A DNA stretch of 64,000 nucleotides, taken from Crocinitomicaceae bacterium. Lineage in GTDB: Bacteria > Bacteroidota > Bacteroidia > Flavobacteriales_D > Crocinitomicaceae. Shown here one piece after another: positions 20,701-28,134 of this stretch (its first letter is position 1; every line of letters begins with the position of its first letter). Location of the stretch: positions 45,246-109,245 of the forward strand of contig JACJYW010000013.1 of the NCBI GenBank assembly GCA_020635955.1, given 5' to 3'. The position numbers and the translations under genes are program-made. A model generated the notes under the pieces. It saw nothing but the letters and a program-made list of their open reading frames with translations, had not been told where the DNA came from and did no database searches.

Positions 20701-21398
20701 AATCCGGCCAGGGCGTTTGTCATTGTCAGGTTACCGGCAATTGTGTTCCCAGCTGAATTATCTGCGAAATAGATCCTTTCTGACCCGGTGTTGACAAGGG
20801 TTACATTTGAAGCATAGGTGTCTGGTGAAGAGTTGGCAGTTAAAAAATATCCTGTACCAGAATTGGTAATGTTTACGTCTGCATTAAAGGTGTTTCCACC
20901 AGAAGAATTATCATTATTAGCTCCGGTTTTTACAAAGGACGCACTTGCATTAAACACGGAACCATCTAGAAATATCCTGTCTGATGAGCAATCTACTATA
21001 GCACCAAAAGTTGTTCCCTGAAAATCAGCATTACCCGTTGAAGAAACGTTAAAAGAACTTGTTCCGGGAGTATCATTGATAGTTCCTGAATTCAACGTAC
21101 AATCACCGGATGTAATGGAAAATGTATTGCCATTAATATCAATTGTTCCCGTGAATCCACTTAAAGTAATTCCACCTAATGAAACAGCCATGTCAACAGT
21201 ACAATTTCCTGTTCCATTTGCATCAAAAATGGCAACATCTGACACCCCGGGAACAGATGCACCTCCTGCGCCACCAGAAGTTGTTGACCAGTTGGCGGTA
21301 TTATTCCAGTTGCTTCCAGCTCCCGAAATCCAGTATCTATCAGCAGAAAACACAACTGAAGAACAAAGAATTGTCAAAAGGGTAAGTATTACTTTCAT
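14742..21398 (-). CDS. Giant repetitive adhesin-like T9SS cargo protein
   Basis: 2218 residues. It has a signal peptide (MKVILTLLTILCSSVVFSA) and an N-terminal RYWISGAGSNWNNTANWS domain found at the head of many Bacteroidota surface proteins. About 1700 residues of N/S/T/G-rich strands follow (GNLTMTN, GDITFNG, NSGTG types) that should fold as a beta-helix. The block ending YDSNWGGD...RGTTYNG...LEKTG occurs five times, at about 20.10, 19.19, 18.27, 17.36 and 16.27 kb. The period is about 305 residues for the first three intervals and about 360 for the last. The C-terminus has the WTTVSESNNDYFEIERS fibronectin-like segment and a type A sorting domain (IYPNPTNDFIYIEG, DGIYFVRT). It is probably surface adhesion or matrix material. 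Confidence 0.9.
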   Translation of the reverse strand: MKVILTLLTILCSSVVFSADRYWISGAGSNWNNTANWSTTSGGAGGASVPGVSDVAIFDANGTGNCTVDMAVSLGGITLSGFTGTIDINGNTFSITSGDCTLNSGTINDTPGTSSFNVSSTGNADFQGTTFGAIVDCSSDRIFLDGSVFNASASFVKTGANNDNSSGGNTFNADVNITNSGTGYFLTANSSPDTYASNVTLVNTGSERIYFADNSAGNTIAGNLTMTNALAGFGIRVARQAGSDLTVSGNVSLSTTGSANHDNYLAINGTIQIGGTFDYTNTCTADACDLFVANNVGSFVQIDGASTITNSGTGANTQRCFLGNNGSMTFNGTLDLINTSIATNSQIYLNQDVTSTNFYNENITVQVTTVGSDGIRFGDNGGFGTLAATKTITVGVGGFVDGFLYFRNFTQTGATAQNITTTGVSEILLYDSNWGGNVSFTTPEITSRGTTYSGTAYLEKTGATNDYSVGGNNFIGDVTFVNSGDGEFAMGNGTADTFGANVDITNSGTSNFRLAHDSPGNAVAGNITAVNTGNANAIILSSSAASSLTVNGNLSFTDSSSDPDHNDYIGNNGDVTISGNLNITNNSPGDRSDIFVATGTDSQVSVAGATTVLNAGTSAITSRVFLGNDGDCSLNSLSITNSSAAPNSSVFLNNNANSSNTYNGNIVLVVDDANNDGIEFGNGGGSGILSAGLTVTIGGGGFIAGDLLFRNFTQLGSTAQSLSCSGTARIYNYDSNWGGDVDFDAPRMITRGTIYNGIGDLEKTGGVADDGSVGGNTFVGNAFIRNSGSNYFLMGNTSPDIFQADLDVICNGSDNVYIAYNSTGNTIAGNLSVDMSVSGQRVEFCNGNGSTLTVSGNTTITNSSNAATSTLVFGNSGSIDFDGSVNVTTTSSGTNSFVYFANGASSVVTVDGTFDFNQSTTATGNTESYLGNSGSMTFNDVLTIINASAAANSDIFCNHNTGSANSYNHNIVLSETIATGDGIRFGQGGGSGTLAATRTVTIGVGGFITGDLRFQNFTQLGPTPQTLLTTGDSRIYNYDSNWGGDIDFTAPRMLTRGTTYNGTASLEKSGGIADDNSVGGNTFVGNAVLINTGDNNFTMGDGSPDDFQADLDIINSGTDDIILANNSAGNTIGGNFTIAMSNMAGRVEICNNAASTLTVTGPTVITNNSAQTTNTLLLGDNGSIDFDNNVSITNNGSGTTSRVIIANASTSLVTIDGTFNFAQNSSASNDAQAYLGNNGDITFNGVTTIINACGSNLSDIFCNDNPNSSNTYNENLVLSCTDPSSDGIRFGQSGGNGTLAATKTVSLGVGGFISGDLRFRNFTQIGPTAQSLNCTGTARIYNYDSNWGGDVIFIAPQMLTRGTTYNGTSYLEKTSIGNDQSIGGNLFVGNSELRHTGADQFLMGNGTADVWQSDLIVVNSGAGNMYIAYDGIGHSIAGTLDWTHSGSANDDYLATQTSSDLSVTGNATFINTSDSNGEIYVGYNGDITFDGTITGTNAPIGGANGQLRFANGSNSFVLINDNVLLTNNGAGNTHYIYFANDGSIELNGNLTGSNLGLGTDSYFYMANGTNSSVTVNGNTSYLQANNITNTRAYLGNQGDITFNGTLDISNNAQSNNSHVYLNYSGNSLNTYNGNITVTSENAACDGVRFGENSGAGTLTAGNTVSVGGGGFVAGDLYFRNFTQLGGTAQNIVCTGTALISHRSSSWSGDITCTSPQFLTRETLYDGMATLTKNGSGNDDSVGGNTFNGTTIITNSGTGRMRFSGSNGFPDDFNTDATFVKSGSGILQPSYNNTDTYAGDINIDANASLYFGQGGNGRVLFDGAIADQEMNDLGTSPDPQFRDFQVNKAAGEVNCNMPVIITVELDLDNGVVNTSATNLMYMNDNTVVSSVSNASHIDGPIEKIGNDAFVFPTGDSAVYRPISISAPTSGSARFRAEYFKVDPHPTYNHLSLDLTLDHISSCEYWILDRISSTNNVFVTLSWDFPTSCEITDLPELAVARWDGAVWRDEGNGGTTGNVLSGTIVSAAAVTNFSPFTLASYTNNNPLPIELLSFEAKLNNEQVDLFWTTVSESNNDYFEIERSFDGQQWEYLETVDGAGTSSITLNYKVIDSKPHAGVNYYRLKQVDFDGNYEFSSVAKVDVPFNNLGNLVIYPNPTNDFIYIEGDEKELGQVVITNVAGQIIEVDIVLSNGVATIDLNNYADGIYFVRTPYCLQKIVKN

Positions 21399-21582
21399 TC
21401 CTTTAATTAATAGGTGTAGTTCTTTACGTGCGAAAGATACTAATTGTAAGCCTTTATTAGATGAGTTTATTGATGAACTCTACGATATTCTCGATAATTG
21501 ACGAACTATTATAAATAGCAGGCATTAAATTGTTAAATTCCTAAAAATTAATAAGATACTTGTTTAAAAAAATGATTGGCTT

Positions 21583-22590
21583 CTACAATCGATAGATCTG
21601 ATGGATTCTGGCTACCTTGAATCCTTTGTTTGTCAATTCTTCGTATTCTTCTGAATTAGGTTCAATGACTGGATTAGTGTGATTAAAGTGGATGAAAATG
21701 ACCTTTCGTCTCTCTTCATCACTCAATTCTCTGAATGTTTCAAAACTTTCTGTAATGAAAGGATGGGGGATCTCGCACACATCTCTGCTACCACTTATTT
21801 CATGTGAATCGTAAAAAGTTCCGTCAATAAAAGCATAATCTACCGTTTCTAACTCTTTTGTAATTTTTTTATCCCATTGACTCCATTTATCGATATCCGG
21901 AATAAATAGAGCAGATTTATTTGGACCTATGATCTTAAATCCTACGGTTTCTGAATATTCATCTCTATGAGGTACAATGAATGGAATTATCTTGAAGTTT
22001 GATGTCAGTTCAAATTCTTTCTCTTTTTCAATTGGATTCAATTTGATATTTTCATTCTCCACTAATTGATCCCACGGACCATTAGTTTGTAAAAATTCGG
22101 TCATTTTTGGCATTGTATAAACAGGAATGTTTGAAGCATCCATGGCTTCTTTACCAAAATACATCAGACCTGAATAATGTCCTATGTGAGCATGAGTTAG
22201 AAGAACTCCATCCGGCACATCAGATCTGTTGAAACCTGCATTTTGATGCAGTAATTCCAATTGACGCGGCATATCAGGTGTGGCTTCAATTAAATATTTT
22301 TTACGATTCTCAGGATCGATCAAACCTAAGCACACTACCATTCTATCTGGGTCAGGTTGATGATGCAGGTGCTCGCAGCATTCTTTATGACAATTGATCT
22401 GAGGAGATCCCGCATCTTGAAATGTTCCCAGGATTACTAAAGAAGGGGCATCAACAGGTGAGATGAGATCTGAAGAATCCGGCTCATTCCACGCCTCAAC
22501 GCTGGACGGATCACATCCATCACAATTCTCTTCTTCTTCACCACAGGAAAACAGAAGAGCGATTGCCAACAGAGGGTAGTAGAATTTCAT
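21583..22590 (-). CDS. PqqB-like metallo-beta-lactamase-fold lipoprotein
   Basis: About 335 residues with a lipoprotein signal (MKFYYPLLAIALLFSC). The MBL domain carries LLTHAHIGHYSGLMYFG, the H-x-H-x-G-H variant typical of PqqB-like proteins rather than HxHxDH. Other visible features are PQINC and KECCEHLH near the start and FIHFNHTNPV near the end. No other pqq gene is here, so PQQ synthesis is not implied. I chose the ATG at 22590 over 22635 because the longer start lies inside a terminator hairpin and lacks a clean lipobox spacing. The gene follows the flotillin gene on the same strand. Confidence 0.85.
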   Translation of the reverse strand: MKFYYPLLAIALLFSCGEEEENCDGCDPSSVEAWNEPDSSDLISPVDAPSLVILGTFQDAGSPQINCHKECCEHLHHQPDPDRMVVCLGLIDPENRKKYLIEATPDMPRQLELLHQNAGFNRSDVPDGVLLTHAHIGHYSGLMYFGKEAMDASNIPVYTMPKMTEFLQTNGPWDQLVENENIKLNPIEKEKEFELTSNFKIIPFIVPHRDEYSETVGFKIIGPNKSALFIPDIDKWSQWDKKITKELETVDYAFIDGTFYDSHEISGSRDVCEIPHPFITESFETFRELSDEERRKVIFIHFNHTNPVIEPNSEEYEELTNKGFKVARIHQIYRL

Positions 22591-22603
22591 GCACATTAAA
22601 GTA

Positions 22604-22632
22604 AATAAAAAAGAGGAGACTAAGCTCCTCTT
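22604..22632 (-). terminator. Intrinsic terminator after the flotillin gene
   Basis: Read leftward, AAGAGGAG (22632-22625) pairs with CTCCTCTT (22618-22611), followed by a T-rich tail. It lies five bases past the flotillin stop and separates NfeD-flotillin from the PqqB-like gene. Confidence 0.8.
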
Positions 22633-22637
22633 CATTA

Positions 22638-24335
22638 TTATTCGCCTTGTTTTGGCTCTTGATCTTTAGAATCTTGTTCCTTGTTAGGACCTTTTTTCCT
22701 AGCTGGTGGATTCTTTACCGGTTGAACTTCAACTTTTGCGTCTTCAACAGGTCTTTTCTTCAAATAATCTGGCAATTCTAAACCAGCCATATTGAACATT
22801 TCTTCCAATGGAGGAACTGAACCATACAATCCGCTTAAGAAACCGGCGGTAGAAGTTTTACCATCTTTACCTCCCTGACCAGAATCCCAAACAGTAACTT
22901 TATCAATTTTAATGTTAGAGATAGCTTGAGCCTGAAGCTTAACCATTTCTTCTAATTTGTCTGCGATCATCAACATAGCAGCATTTTTAGAATCATTTCC
23001 GGCAGCTTTAACCAATCTGTCAAAACCTTCAGCTTGTTTAGTTAAGATCTCGAAGATACCTTTCGCTTCAGCTTCTTTCTTCAAATAGATCGCATCTGCT
23101 TCCCCTTTCGCAATACGCCTGATATTCTCTGCCTGTGCTTCTGCGTCGATCTCGATCTTAGATTTTCTGATCTGTGCTGGAATTACAATGTTTGCATATT
23201 CAGTAGCCTGATCTCTTTCGGCTCTCGCTTGCTCGGCAACCTGCTCAGCATGGTAAGATTCTTCCAACGCTTTTGCAGCCTGAACTTTCTCAGCAGCTTT
23301 TGCTCTTTTCTCTGCCTCAGCTTGTTTCTCTCTTCTGGCAGAATCTGATTCAGCTACAGCAATTTGTGAAGTATTCTCTCCTTCAATAGCACGCGCATTA
23401 GCTTCAGCTGTAGCAATACGCTCATTCTTTTGTGATTCAGCTTCTCCAATAGATGCCTCAGCCATAGCCTGAGCAGTTTGAATTCTTTCATTTTGTAGAG
23501 CTTTCGCTTCCCCAATTTTTGCCTCAGCATTAGCAGCAGAGATCTTGATTCTTTCTTGTTGCTCTGCCTCAGCTTCCCCGATCTTCGCTTTAGCCTGTGC
23601 ACTTGCAACCTGAATTCTTTCATCCTGTACAGCATTGGCCTCACCAATAGATCCATCTCTGTTCTTTTCTGCCACTGATTTTCTCGCTTCGTTGATCGCA
23701 TGAGCTGCAGCTTCTTTACCTAGAGCTTCAATATATCCTGACTCATCCATGATATCGGTAACGTTAACGTTGATCAGTTTCAATCCGATCTTTTTCAACT
23801 CTGCTTCTACGTTATGGGCAACGTTAGATAAGAACTTATCACGGTTATTATTGATCTCTTCAATATCCATAGTAGCGACAACCAAACGTAACTGTCCAAA
23901 AAGGATATCTGTTGCTACCGCTTTGATCTGGTCTTTAGTTAGTCCTAATAAACGCTCTGCAGCATTGGTCATTACAGAAGGTTCTGTGGAAATACCCACG
24001 GTAAATCTTGATGGCACATCTACACGAATGTTTTGTTTTGATAGTGCGTTCTTCAATTCTACTTCAATAGAAATTGGAGTCAGATCCAAAAATTCATAAT
24101 CCTGAATAATTGGCCAGATGAATGAAGCACCACCATGTACGCACTTGGCAGTTCTTCCACCTTCACCACCTCCTGAAACCTTTCCGTAAACTACCAAAAT
24201 TCGGTCAGACGGACAACGTTTGTATCTTCTGAACATGGCGTACAGAAAGACTATCAGGAATAATATACCTGCGGCTGTCGCAATCAATGCGTACGAGAAA
24301 CCGCCAATTCCATCAGCTAATAATAATTGATTCAT
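22638..24335 (-). CDS. floT: Flotillin-like SPFH-domain membrane protein
   Basis: 565 residues. TM helix at about 12-36 (YALIATAAGILFLIVFLYAMF), SPFH/band-7 domain at about 45-210, then a long coiled coil. That coil contains five near-identical 20-residue units (SIGEANAVQDERIQVA-type, about residues 228-325), followed by A/E/K-rich heptads and a lysine/glutamate-rich tail. Flotillins scaffold detergent-resistant membrane domains. It lies seven bases after an NfeD-like gene, the classical NfeD-flotillin pairing. The symbol follows the family name; orthology to Bacillus FloT is not tested. Confidence 0.92.
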   Translation of the reverse strand: MNQLLLADGIGGFSYALIATAAGILFLIVFLYAMFRRYKRCPSDRILVVYGKVSGGGEGGRTAKCVHGGASFIWPIIQDYEFLDLTPISIEVELKNALSKQNIRVDVPSRFTVGISTEPSVMTNAAERLLGLTKDQIKAVATDILFGQLRLVVATMDIEEINNNRDKFLSNVAHNVEAELKKIGLKLINVNVTDIMDESGYIEALGKEAAAHAINEARKSVAEKNRDGSIGEANAVQDERIQVASAQAKAKIGEAEAEQQERIKISAANAEAKIGEAKALQNERIQTAQAMAEASIGEAESQKNERIATAEANARAIEGENTSQIAVAESDSARREKQAEAEKRAKAAEKVQAAKALEESYHAEQVAEQARAERDQATEYANIVIPAQIRKSKIEIDAEAQAENIRRIAKGEADAIYLKKEAEAKGIFEILTKQAEGFDRLVKAAGNDSKNAAMLMIADKLEEMVKLQAQAISNIKIDKVTVWDSGQGGKDGKTSTAGFLSGLYGSVPPLEEMFNMAGLELPDYLKKRPVEDAKVEVQPVKNPPARKKGPNKEQDSKDQEPKQGE

Positions 24336-24342
24336 AGTCGTA

Positions 24343-24921
24343 TTACTTTTTTAATTTTTCTACTAATAATAATTCTCCGCTCACTATTTCGAGCACTTTA
24401 ACAACATTCCCCTGCGTCAGGTCTTCATCTTCATCCGTGATGGCATCCAACTCTCTAAGAGATCCCTGAACTTTAATGTGGATCTTGCCATACGCTCCAC
24501 GATTTTTCTCAATGGTCATGTACACCTCACCAATTTGTCCAATGGCATTAGAAATTTGTAATGTTCCACTTTCGGCTTGTCTTGCCATGAACATGAATAA
24601 CCATGCGAGAATAAACATCATGGCTAATCCTGATACTACTGAAATTAACAGGGTTATACCATTTGAATATCCGGCATTGATACTTGCGATTCCCGACCAG
24701 CTGAACAAGGTAAAGAAGCCTACCATATTCTTGAAGGTCAAGAACTGAAAGCCAATACCATGATCTGCATCAACATCTGCATCTGCAGCCTCAATGTCCA
24801 TGTCGCCTCCTCCTCCTATGATCGTTCCAACTAGAACAACTAAGAATAAGATACTGGCAACAAATGCGGCGATCCAATAGACATGTTCAATCTGACTCAT
24901 TGCGCCCCACCATTCTTCCAT
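24343..24921 (-). CDS. NfeD-like OB-fold membrane protein
   Basis: 192 residues. There are three hydrophobic segments (about 16-36, 67-83 and 90-113), a periplasmic acidic stretch (DMDIEAADADVDADHG), and a C-terminal OB-fold of about 70 residues (GQIGEVYMTIEKNRGAYGKIHIKVQG ... KVLEIVSGELLLVE). NfeD proteins of this short type partner flotillins in membrane domains. It is the first gene of the pair, seven bases upstream of the flotillin gene. The 160-base upstream region contains a GATAGCTATC palindrome at 24984-24993 but no clear consensus promoter. Confidence 0.85.
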   Translation of the reverse strand: MEEWWGAMSQIEHVYWIAAFVASILFLVVLVGTIIGGGGDMDIEAADADVDADHGIGFQFLTFKNMVGFFTLFSWSGIASINAGYSNGITLLISVVSGLAMMFILAWLFMFMARQAESGTLQISNAIGQIGEVYMTIEKNRGAYGKIHIKVQGSLRELDAITDEDEDLTQGNVVKVLEIVSGELLLVEKLKK

Positions 24922-25082
24922 AAATTTTGGTTTTTAATTAGTTAAACAAAAATCCTAGCCTAATTTAATCTTTTTTAGATATGGATAGCTATCACTAATC
25001 TAACTATATAAGCTAATTGCTAATAATATTAGTAAAAAAGTAGATATCTGTCAACATTTATTGAAAAAATATTTTTGAAATA

Positions 25083-25997
25083 CTAGTGTTTTGCTCCTTT
25101 GAGAATGCCGAAAACGTGCAGAACGAAAGGGAATACGGCCTCCATACTCTCTTTTGCCCCATTGGTTGATCCGGGAAGGCACATTAACAAACTGTTATCT
25201 TTTACACCTACTAATGATCTGGATAACATAGCGTAAGGCATTCGTTGTTGACCATAACTTCTTATAGCTTCTTCAATTCCCGGAATTCTTCGATCAATTA
25301 AAGACTCTAAAGTGTCAGGTGTCACATCTCTGGCAGATAAACCTGTTCCACCGGTATAGATGATCAGGTCATAATTTTCGTGAACGAAAGACTCAAAACG
25401 TCCTTTGATCTGATCTCTGTCATCCGGAATGATCTCATACTTTCCTATAGTGACGTTGTATTTTTTTAGCTGATCAATTATGGCTAATCCTGCTTTATCC
25501 TCTTTTTGCCCGGCAGATATGGTATCAGAGCAAACCACAACAGCCGCCTTTAATTCTCTTCTGTCCAAAAATTTGTCTTTGTAATCAGATTTACCTCCTT
25601 TTTTAGATAGCAATTTGATAGAACCGATCTCAATGCCTTTATCAATTGGCTTCAGCATATCATACATGTTCAAAGCAACAACACTTGCACCATGCATGGC
25701 TTCTACTTCCACACCTGTTTTATAGATGGTTTTAACTTCTACGGTGATGAGAATTTCCAGTCCGTTTATTTGATAAGAGATTCCTGTAAATTCAATAGGT
25801 ATGGGATGACAATCAGGTAAAAGATCAGGAGTTTTCTTTACGCCGAGCAAACCTGCTGCCTTTGACATTTCAAAAACATCACCTTTGGGTACTTTGCCAT
25901 TATTAATAGCATCAATGGTTTCTTGTGAACTCACTTTCACAATCGCTTGAGCAATTGCAATTCGTAATGTTGAGGTTTTTGCTGTAATGTCTACCAT
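25083..25997 (-). CDS. moaCB: Fused MoaC-MoaB/MogA molybdenum cofactor biosynthesis protein
   Basis: 304 residues. Residues 1-150 are MoaC, which completes conversion of the GTP-derived intermediate to cyclic pyranopterin monophosphate: GLLGVKKTPDLLPDCHP, NMYDMLKPIDKG and KKGGKSDYK match its active-site regions. Residues about 155-304 are a MoaB/MogA-type domain (AVVVCSDTISAGQKEDKAG, IIYTGGTGLSARDVTPDTL), which adenylylates molybdopterin before metal insertion. The fusion is known in Bacteroidota. It is the last gene of the leftward moeA-moaD-moaE-moaCB group. No moaA is in the window. Confidence 0.92.
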   Translation of the reverse strand: MVDITAKTSTLRIAIAQAIVKVSSQETIDAINNGKVPKGDVFEMSKAAGLLGVKKTPDLLPDCHPIPIEFTGISYQINGLEILITVEVKTIYKTGVEVEAMHGASVVALNMYDMLKPIDKGIEIGSIKLLSKKGGKSDYKDKFLDRRELKAAVVVCSDTISAGQKEDKAGLAIIDQLKKYNVTIGKYEIIPDDRDQIKGRFESFVHENYDLIIYTGGTGLSARDVTPDTLESLIDRRIPGIEEAIRSYGQQRMPYAMLSRSLVGVKDNSLLMCLPGSTNGAKESMEAVFPFVLHVFGILKGAKH

Positions 25998-26009
25998 GAT
26001 TTTAGAATT

Positions 26010-26103
26010 GAGTATTTAGTATCAAGTAGTGAGTATCAAGTACTGTGTTGTGAGTATTAAAAGATATCTGACTTGATACTTGCTACTAATCTACTCAATA
26101 CTC
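26010..26103. repeat. Long imperfect inverted repeat between moaE and moaCB
   Basis: Words of the GAGTATTTAGTA / GTATCAAGTA type on the left recur reverse-complemented (TTGATACTTG, CTCAATACTC) on the right, giving an imperfect hairpin of more than 25 bp per arm. It overlaps the moaE stop codon. The sequence is low complexity and looks like dispersed intergenic repeat material. Confidence 0.6.
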
Positions 26104-26545
26104 ATGAATTTACTTTCCATTGGTGTGATTCGTCTTCAAATACTTCTTTTCCAAATACCGGAGCTTTTGCCTTTATTTCCTCTACCAGCCATCTGCAAGC
26201 GTCCATGGCTTCTTTTCTATGAGCGGATGAAGTGAATACGAATAAACAGATCTCGCCGGTTTTCACCATTCCAATGCTGTGATAAATGTGCATGCAAGTC
26301 AGATCAAATTTGTCAAAAGCCTTTTCTCTGATCTCATGGAAGGTTTTCAATGCCATTTCCTCATAGGCCGAATAATCTATACCCTGAACTGTTTTTCCGT
26401 TAATGACATCTGCACGAACCTGTCCCAGGAAAATATCATGTGCACCAATTTGAGTTTTCACCTGATGATGGGTAATAGAATCAGCTATCTTTTGTGGAGA
26501 AATTGCTCCCTGTACGAAGACGTTTTTGTATTTGGTTTCTGACAT
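26102..26545 (-). CDS. moaE: Molybdopterin synthase catalytic subunit MoaE
   Basis: 147 residues. MoaE, with thiocarboxylated MoaD, inserts the dithiolene sulfurs into cyclic pyranopterin monophosphate. Family regions are present: GAHDIFLGQVR, the MHIYHSIGMVKTGEICLFVFTSSAHRKEAMDACRWLVEEIKAKAPVFGKE core with its active-site lysines, and a terminal W. It lies between moaD and moaCB, with long inverted repeats in both gaps. Confidence 0.93.
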   Translation of the reverse strand: MSETKYKNVFVQGAISPQKIADSITHHQVKTQIGAHDIFLGQVRADVINGKTVQGIDYSAYEEMALKTFHEIREKAFDKFDLTCMHIYHSIGMVKTGEICLFVFTSSAHRKEAMDACRWLVEEIKAKAPVFGKEVFEDESHQWKVNS

Positions 26546-26581
26546 TATAAAAATCTATCTCGGTATTAATAATAGTTACTA

Positions 26582-26630
26582 GATCACGGAACACAGATCA
26601 CAGATTATCTGAGCTCCGTGTTCTGTGATC
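26582..26630. repeat. Inverted repeat between moaD and moaE
   Basis: GATCACGGAACACAGATCAC (26582-26601) and the reverse complement of 26611-26630 agree at 16 of 20 positions. The centre contains a CAGAT-T-ATCTG dyad. It could form a hairpin in the mRNA of the Mo-cofactor operon. Confidence 0.6.
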
Positions 26631-26654
26631 AACAAAACTAGAGCATTATACAAA

Positions 26655-26891
26655 CTATCCCCCAGCAAAAGGAGGCAACAAGGCAACTTCAGTACCATCC
26701 TTAATCGAAATATTCTCATGGATCAATGTCTGGTCTACTGCAAGCTTAAAGGTCATATCGTTCAATACGGCATACTTATTTTTTAGGTAATTCAACAGGT
26801 CTTCAGTGGTGTTACCTTCCATCATGATCTCTTCTTTTGAACAACCCACTTTTTCAGCCACCTGAGCAAAATACAGAACCTTCACCTTCAT
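26655..26891 (-). CDS. moaD: Molybdopterin synthase sulfur carrier subunit MoaD
   Basis: 78-residue ubiquitin-like sulfur carrier ending PPFAGG, the C-terminal Gly-Gly that is adenylylated and thiocarboxylated before sulfur transfer by MoaE. The beta-grasp pattern (MKVKVLYFAQVAEKVG, KDGTEVALLPP) and length fit. It starts 16 bases after moeA. A -7-like TATATTTA (26896-26903) ends four bases before the ATG, so a secondary promoter is possible. Confidence 0.93.
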   Translation of the reverse strand: MKVKVLYFAQVAEKVGCSKEEIMMEGNTTEDLLNYLKNKYAVLNDMTFKLAVDQTLIHENISIKDGTEVALLPPFAGG

Positions 26892-26907
26892 GGTATAAAT
26901 ATAAGGT

Positions 26908-28083
26908 TTATGGAAGCAAGAGGGTTTTAACTTTCTCGCCTTTCTTTATCTCGGTTGTTTCTGATGGTATGATCACCAAAGCATTAGCGTTAGCAAAGGA
27001 ACTCAACATAGCTGAACTCTGAGCCCCCATGATCACCACTTCATCATTGCAAGCCTGAGCTTTTAGGATACCAGCACGACTACCTTTTTTAATAAAACTG
27101 TGGGTCAATCTGGCTTCGATCTCTCGGCATCCTCTAAATCCTTTACCCGCCATTTTGTTCAAAGTGGGTAAAATGTAAACATAGAAGGATGTCAAAGCAG
27201 CTGCTGGATTTCCGGGTAGTGCAAATACCAGTTTATTCTCTTTTTTTCCAAAGAACAAAGGTTTGCCTGGTTTCTGATTTACCTTATAAAAGATCTGTTC
27301 AACACCTAATTGCAGCAAAGCTTTTCCTACAAAGTCATACTCTCCAACGGAAATTCCACCAGATAATATCAAAAGATCATATTCTTTAAAAGCATCACGA
27401 ATGGCAACCTCAGTTTTTTCGTAATCATCCTCAATGGCTACATGCTTAATAGTTTTGATGCCTGCTGCTCTAAACGCGGCCTCAAGCATGAGTGAATTAC
27501 TTTCATAAACCTTTCCGAATGTCAATGGATTTCCTGGTTTAACTAATTCGTTGCCGGTAGTCAAAATGGCTACGGTTGGGTTTGGATGAACTTTCACTTT
27601 GGTGATACCTAATGTAGCAATGAAGCCTATGGCACCGGGAGTTAAATGTGTTCCCTTTTCTATCGCAAGTTCACCTGTTTTTATTTGCTCTCCAAAGGGG
27701 CGAATATTTGAATTTTCTTTGATCTCTTCTGTGAATGTGATCGTATTTCCTTCAACAGAGACAATTTCTTGCTGAACGACGGTGTTAGCCGAATTTGGGA
27801 CAGCCGCACCGGTAAAAATACGAACTGCTTCGCCCTTTTGAAGTTCAAAAAGTTCTCCTGATCCAGCTGGAATTTCTCCAATGACTTTATACGTTGTGAT
27901 CTTCGAGTCAAAATTCACGGCAAATCCGTCCATGGCTGATTGATCAAAAGGTGGCATGTTGATCGGTGAATAAATGTCTTCCCCCAAAACATGATCCAAA
28001 GCCTGTATTAATTCCATTTCGACTGGAACGGAGATGTTGGCGGTTTTATCCACCAGGGCTATGGCATCATTTACGTTGATCAT
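26908..28083 (-). CDS. moeA: Molybdopterin molybdenumtransferase MoeA
   Basis: About 391 residues. MoeA inserts molybdate into adenylylated molybdopterin. Visible motifs are MPPFDQSAMDGFAV, AGSGELFELQKGEAVRIFTGAAVP, ILTTGNELVKPG, LILSGGISVGEYDFV and LVFALPGNPAAALTSFYVY, in the family order. The ATG at 28083 is preferred over the TTG at 28086. It is the first gene of the leftward Mo-cofactor group and is divergent from the Rieske gene. The two start regions share a short facing pair of -7-like boxes. Confidence 0.94.
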   Translation of the reverse strand: MINVNDAIALVDKTANISVPVEMELIQALDHVLGEDIYSPINMPPFDQSAMDGFAVNFDSKITTYKVIGEIPAGSGELFELQKGEAVRIFTGAAVPNSANTVVQQEIVSVEGNTITFTEEIKENSNIRPFGEQIKTGELAIEKGTHLTPGAIGFIATLGITKVKVHPNPTVAILTTGNELVKPGNPLTFGKVYESNSLMLEAAFRAAGIKTIKHVAIEDDYEKTEVAIRDAFKEYDLLILSGGISVGEYDFVGKALLQLGVEQIFYKVNQKPGKPLFFGKKENKLVFALPGNPAAALTSFYVYILPTLNKMAGKGFRGCREIEARLTHSFIKKGSRAGILKAQACNDEVVIMGAQSSAMLSSFANANALVIIPSETTEIKKGEKVKTLLLP

Positions 28084-28094
28084 CAAAAAAAGAA

Positions 28095-28113
28095 TAAAGA
28101 TAGCTTATCTTTG
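28095..28113. promoter_or_regulatory. Facing -7-like boxes between moeA and the Rieske gene
   Basis: TATCTTTA on the minus strand (28095-28102) and TATCTTTG on the plus strand (28106-28113) are separated by three bases, forming an 8-bp near-perfect dyad. Each is correctly placed for its gene, but neither has a clear -33 TTG at 19-21 bases. Confidence 0.45.
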
Positions 28114-28134
28114 GTTAAGCAATTCCTATCAAGC

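Noticed and set aside
14742..21398. Regularly spaced repeats that might suggest a CRISPR array or other non-coding array
   Set aside because: The units are about 0.9 kb, lie within one uninterrupted 2218-codon frame and differ mostly as coding variants.
19411..21501. Several long open frames on the plus strand opposite the giant adhesin gene
   Set aside because: They follow the T/S/N-rich codon pattern of the adhesin read in reverse, have no start context or recognisable protein character, and one simply runs off the 5' end of the adhesin gene.
22591..22635. Upstream ATG at 22635 for the PqqB-like gene
   Set aside because: It sits inside the terminator stem of the flotillin gene, and the resulting N-terminus would bury the lipoprotein signal.
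25998..28110. Moco riboswitch in the molybdenum-cofactor operon
   Set aside because: The gaps hold long simple hairpins only; I could not see the conserved multi-helix core, and this riboswitch is not expected in this phylum.
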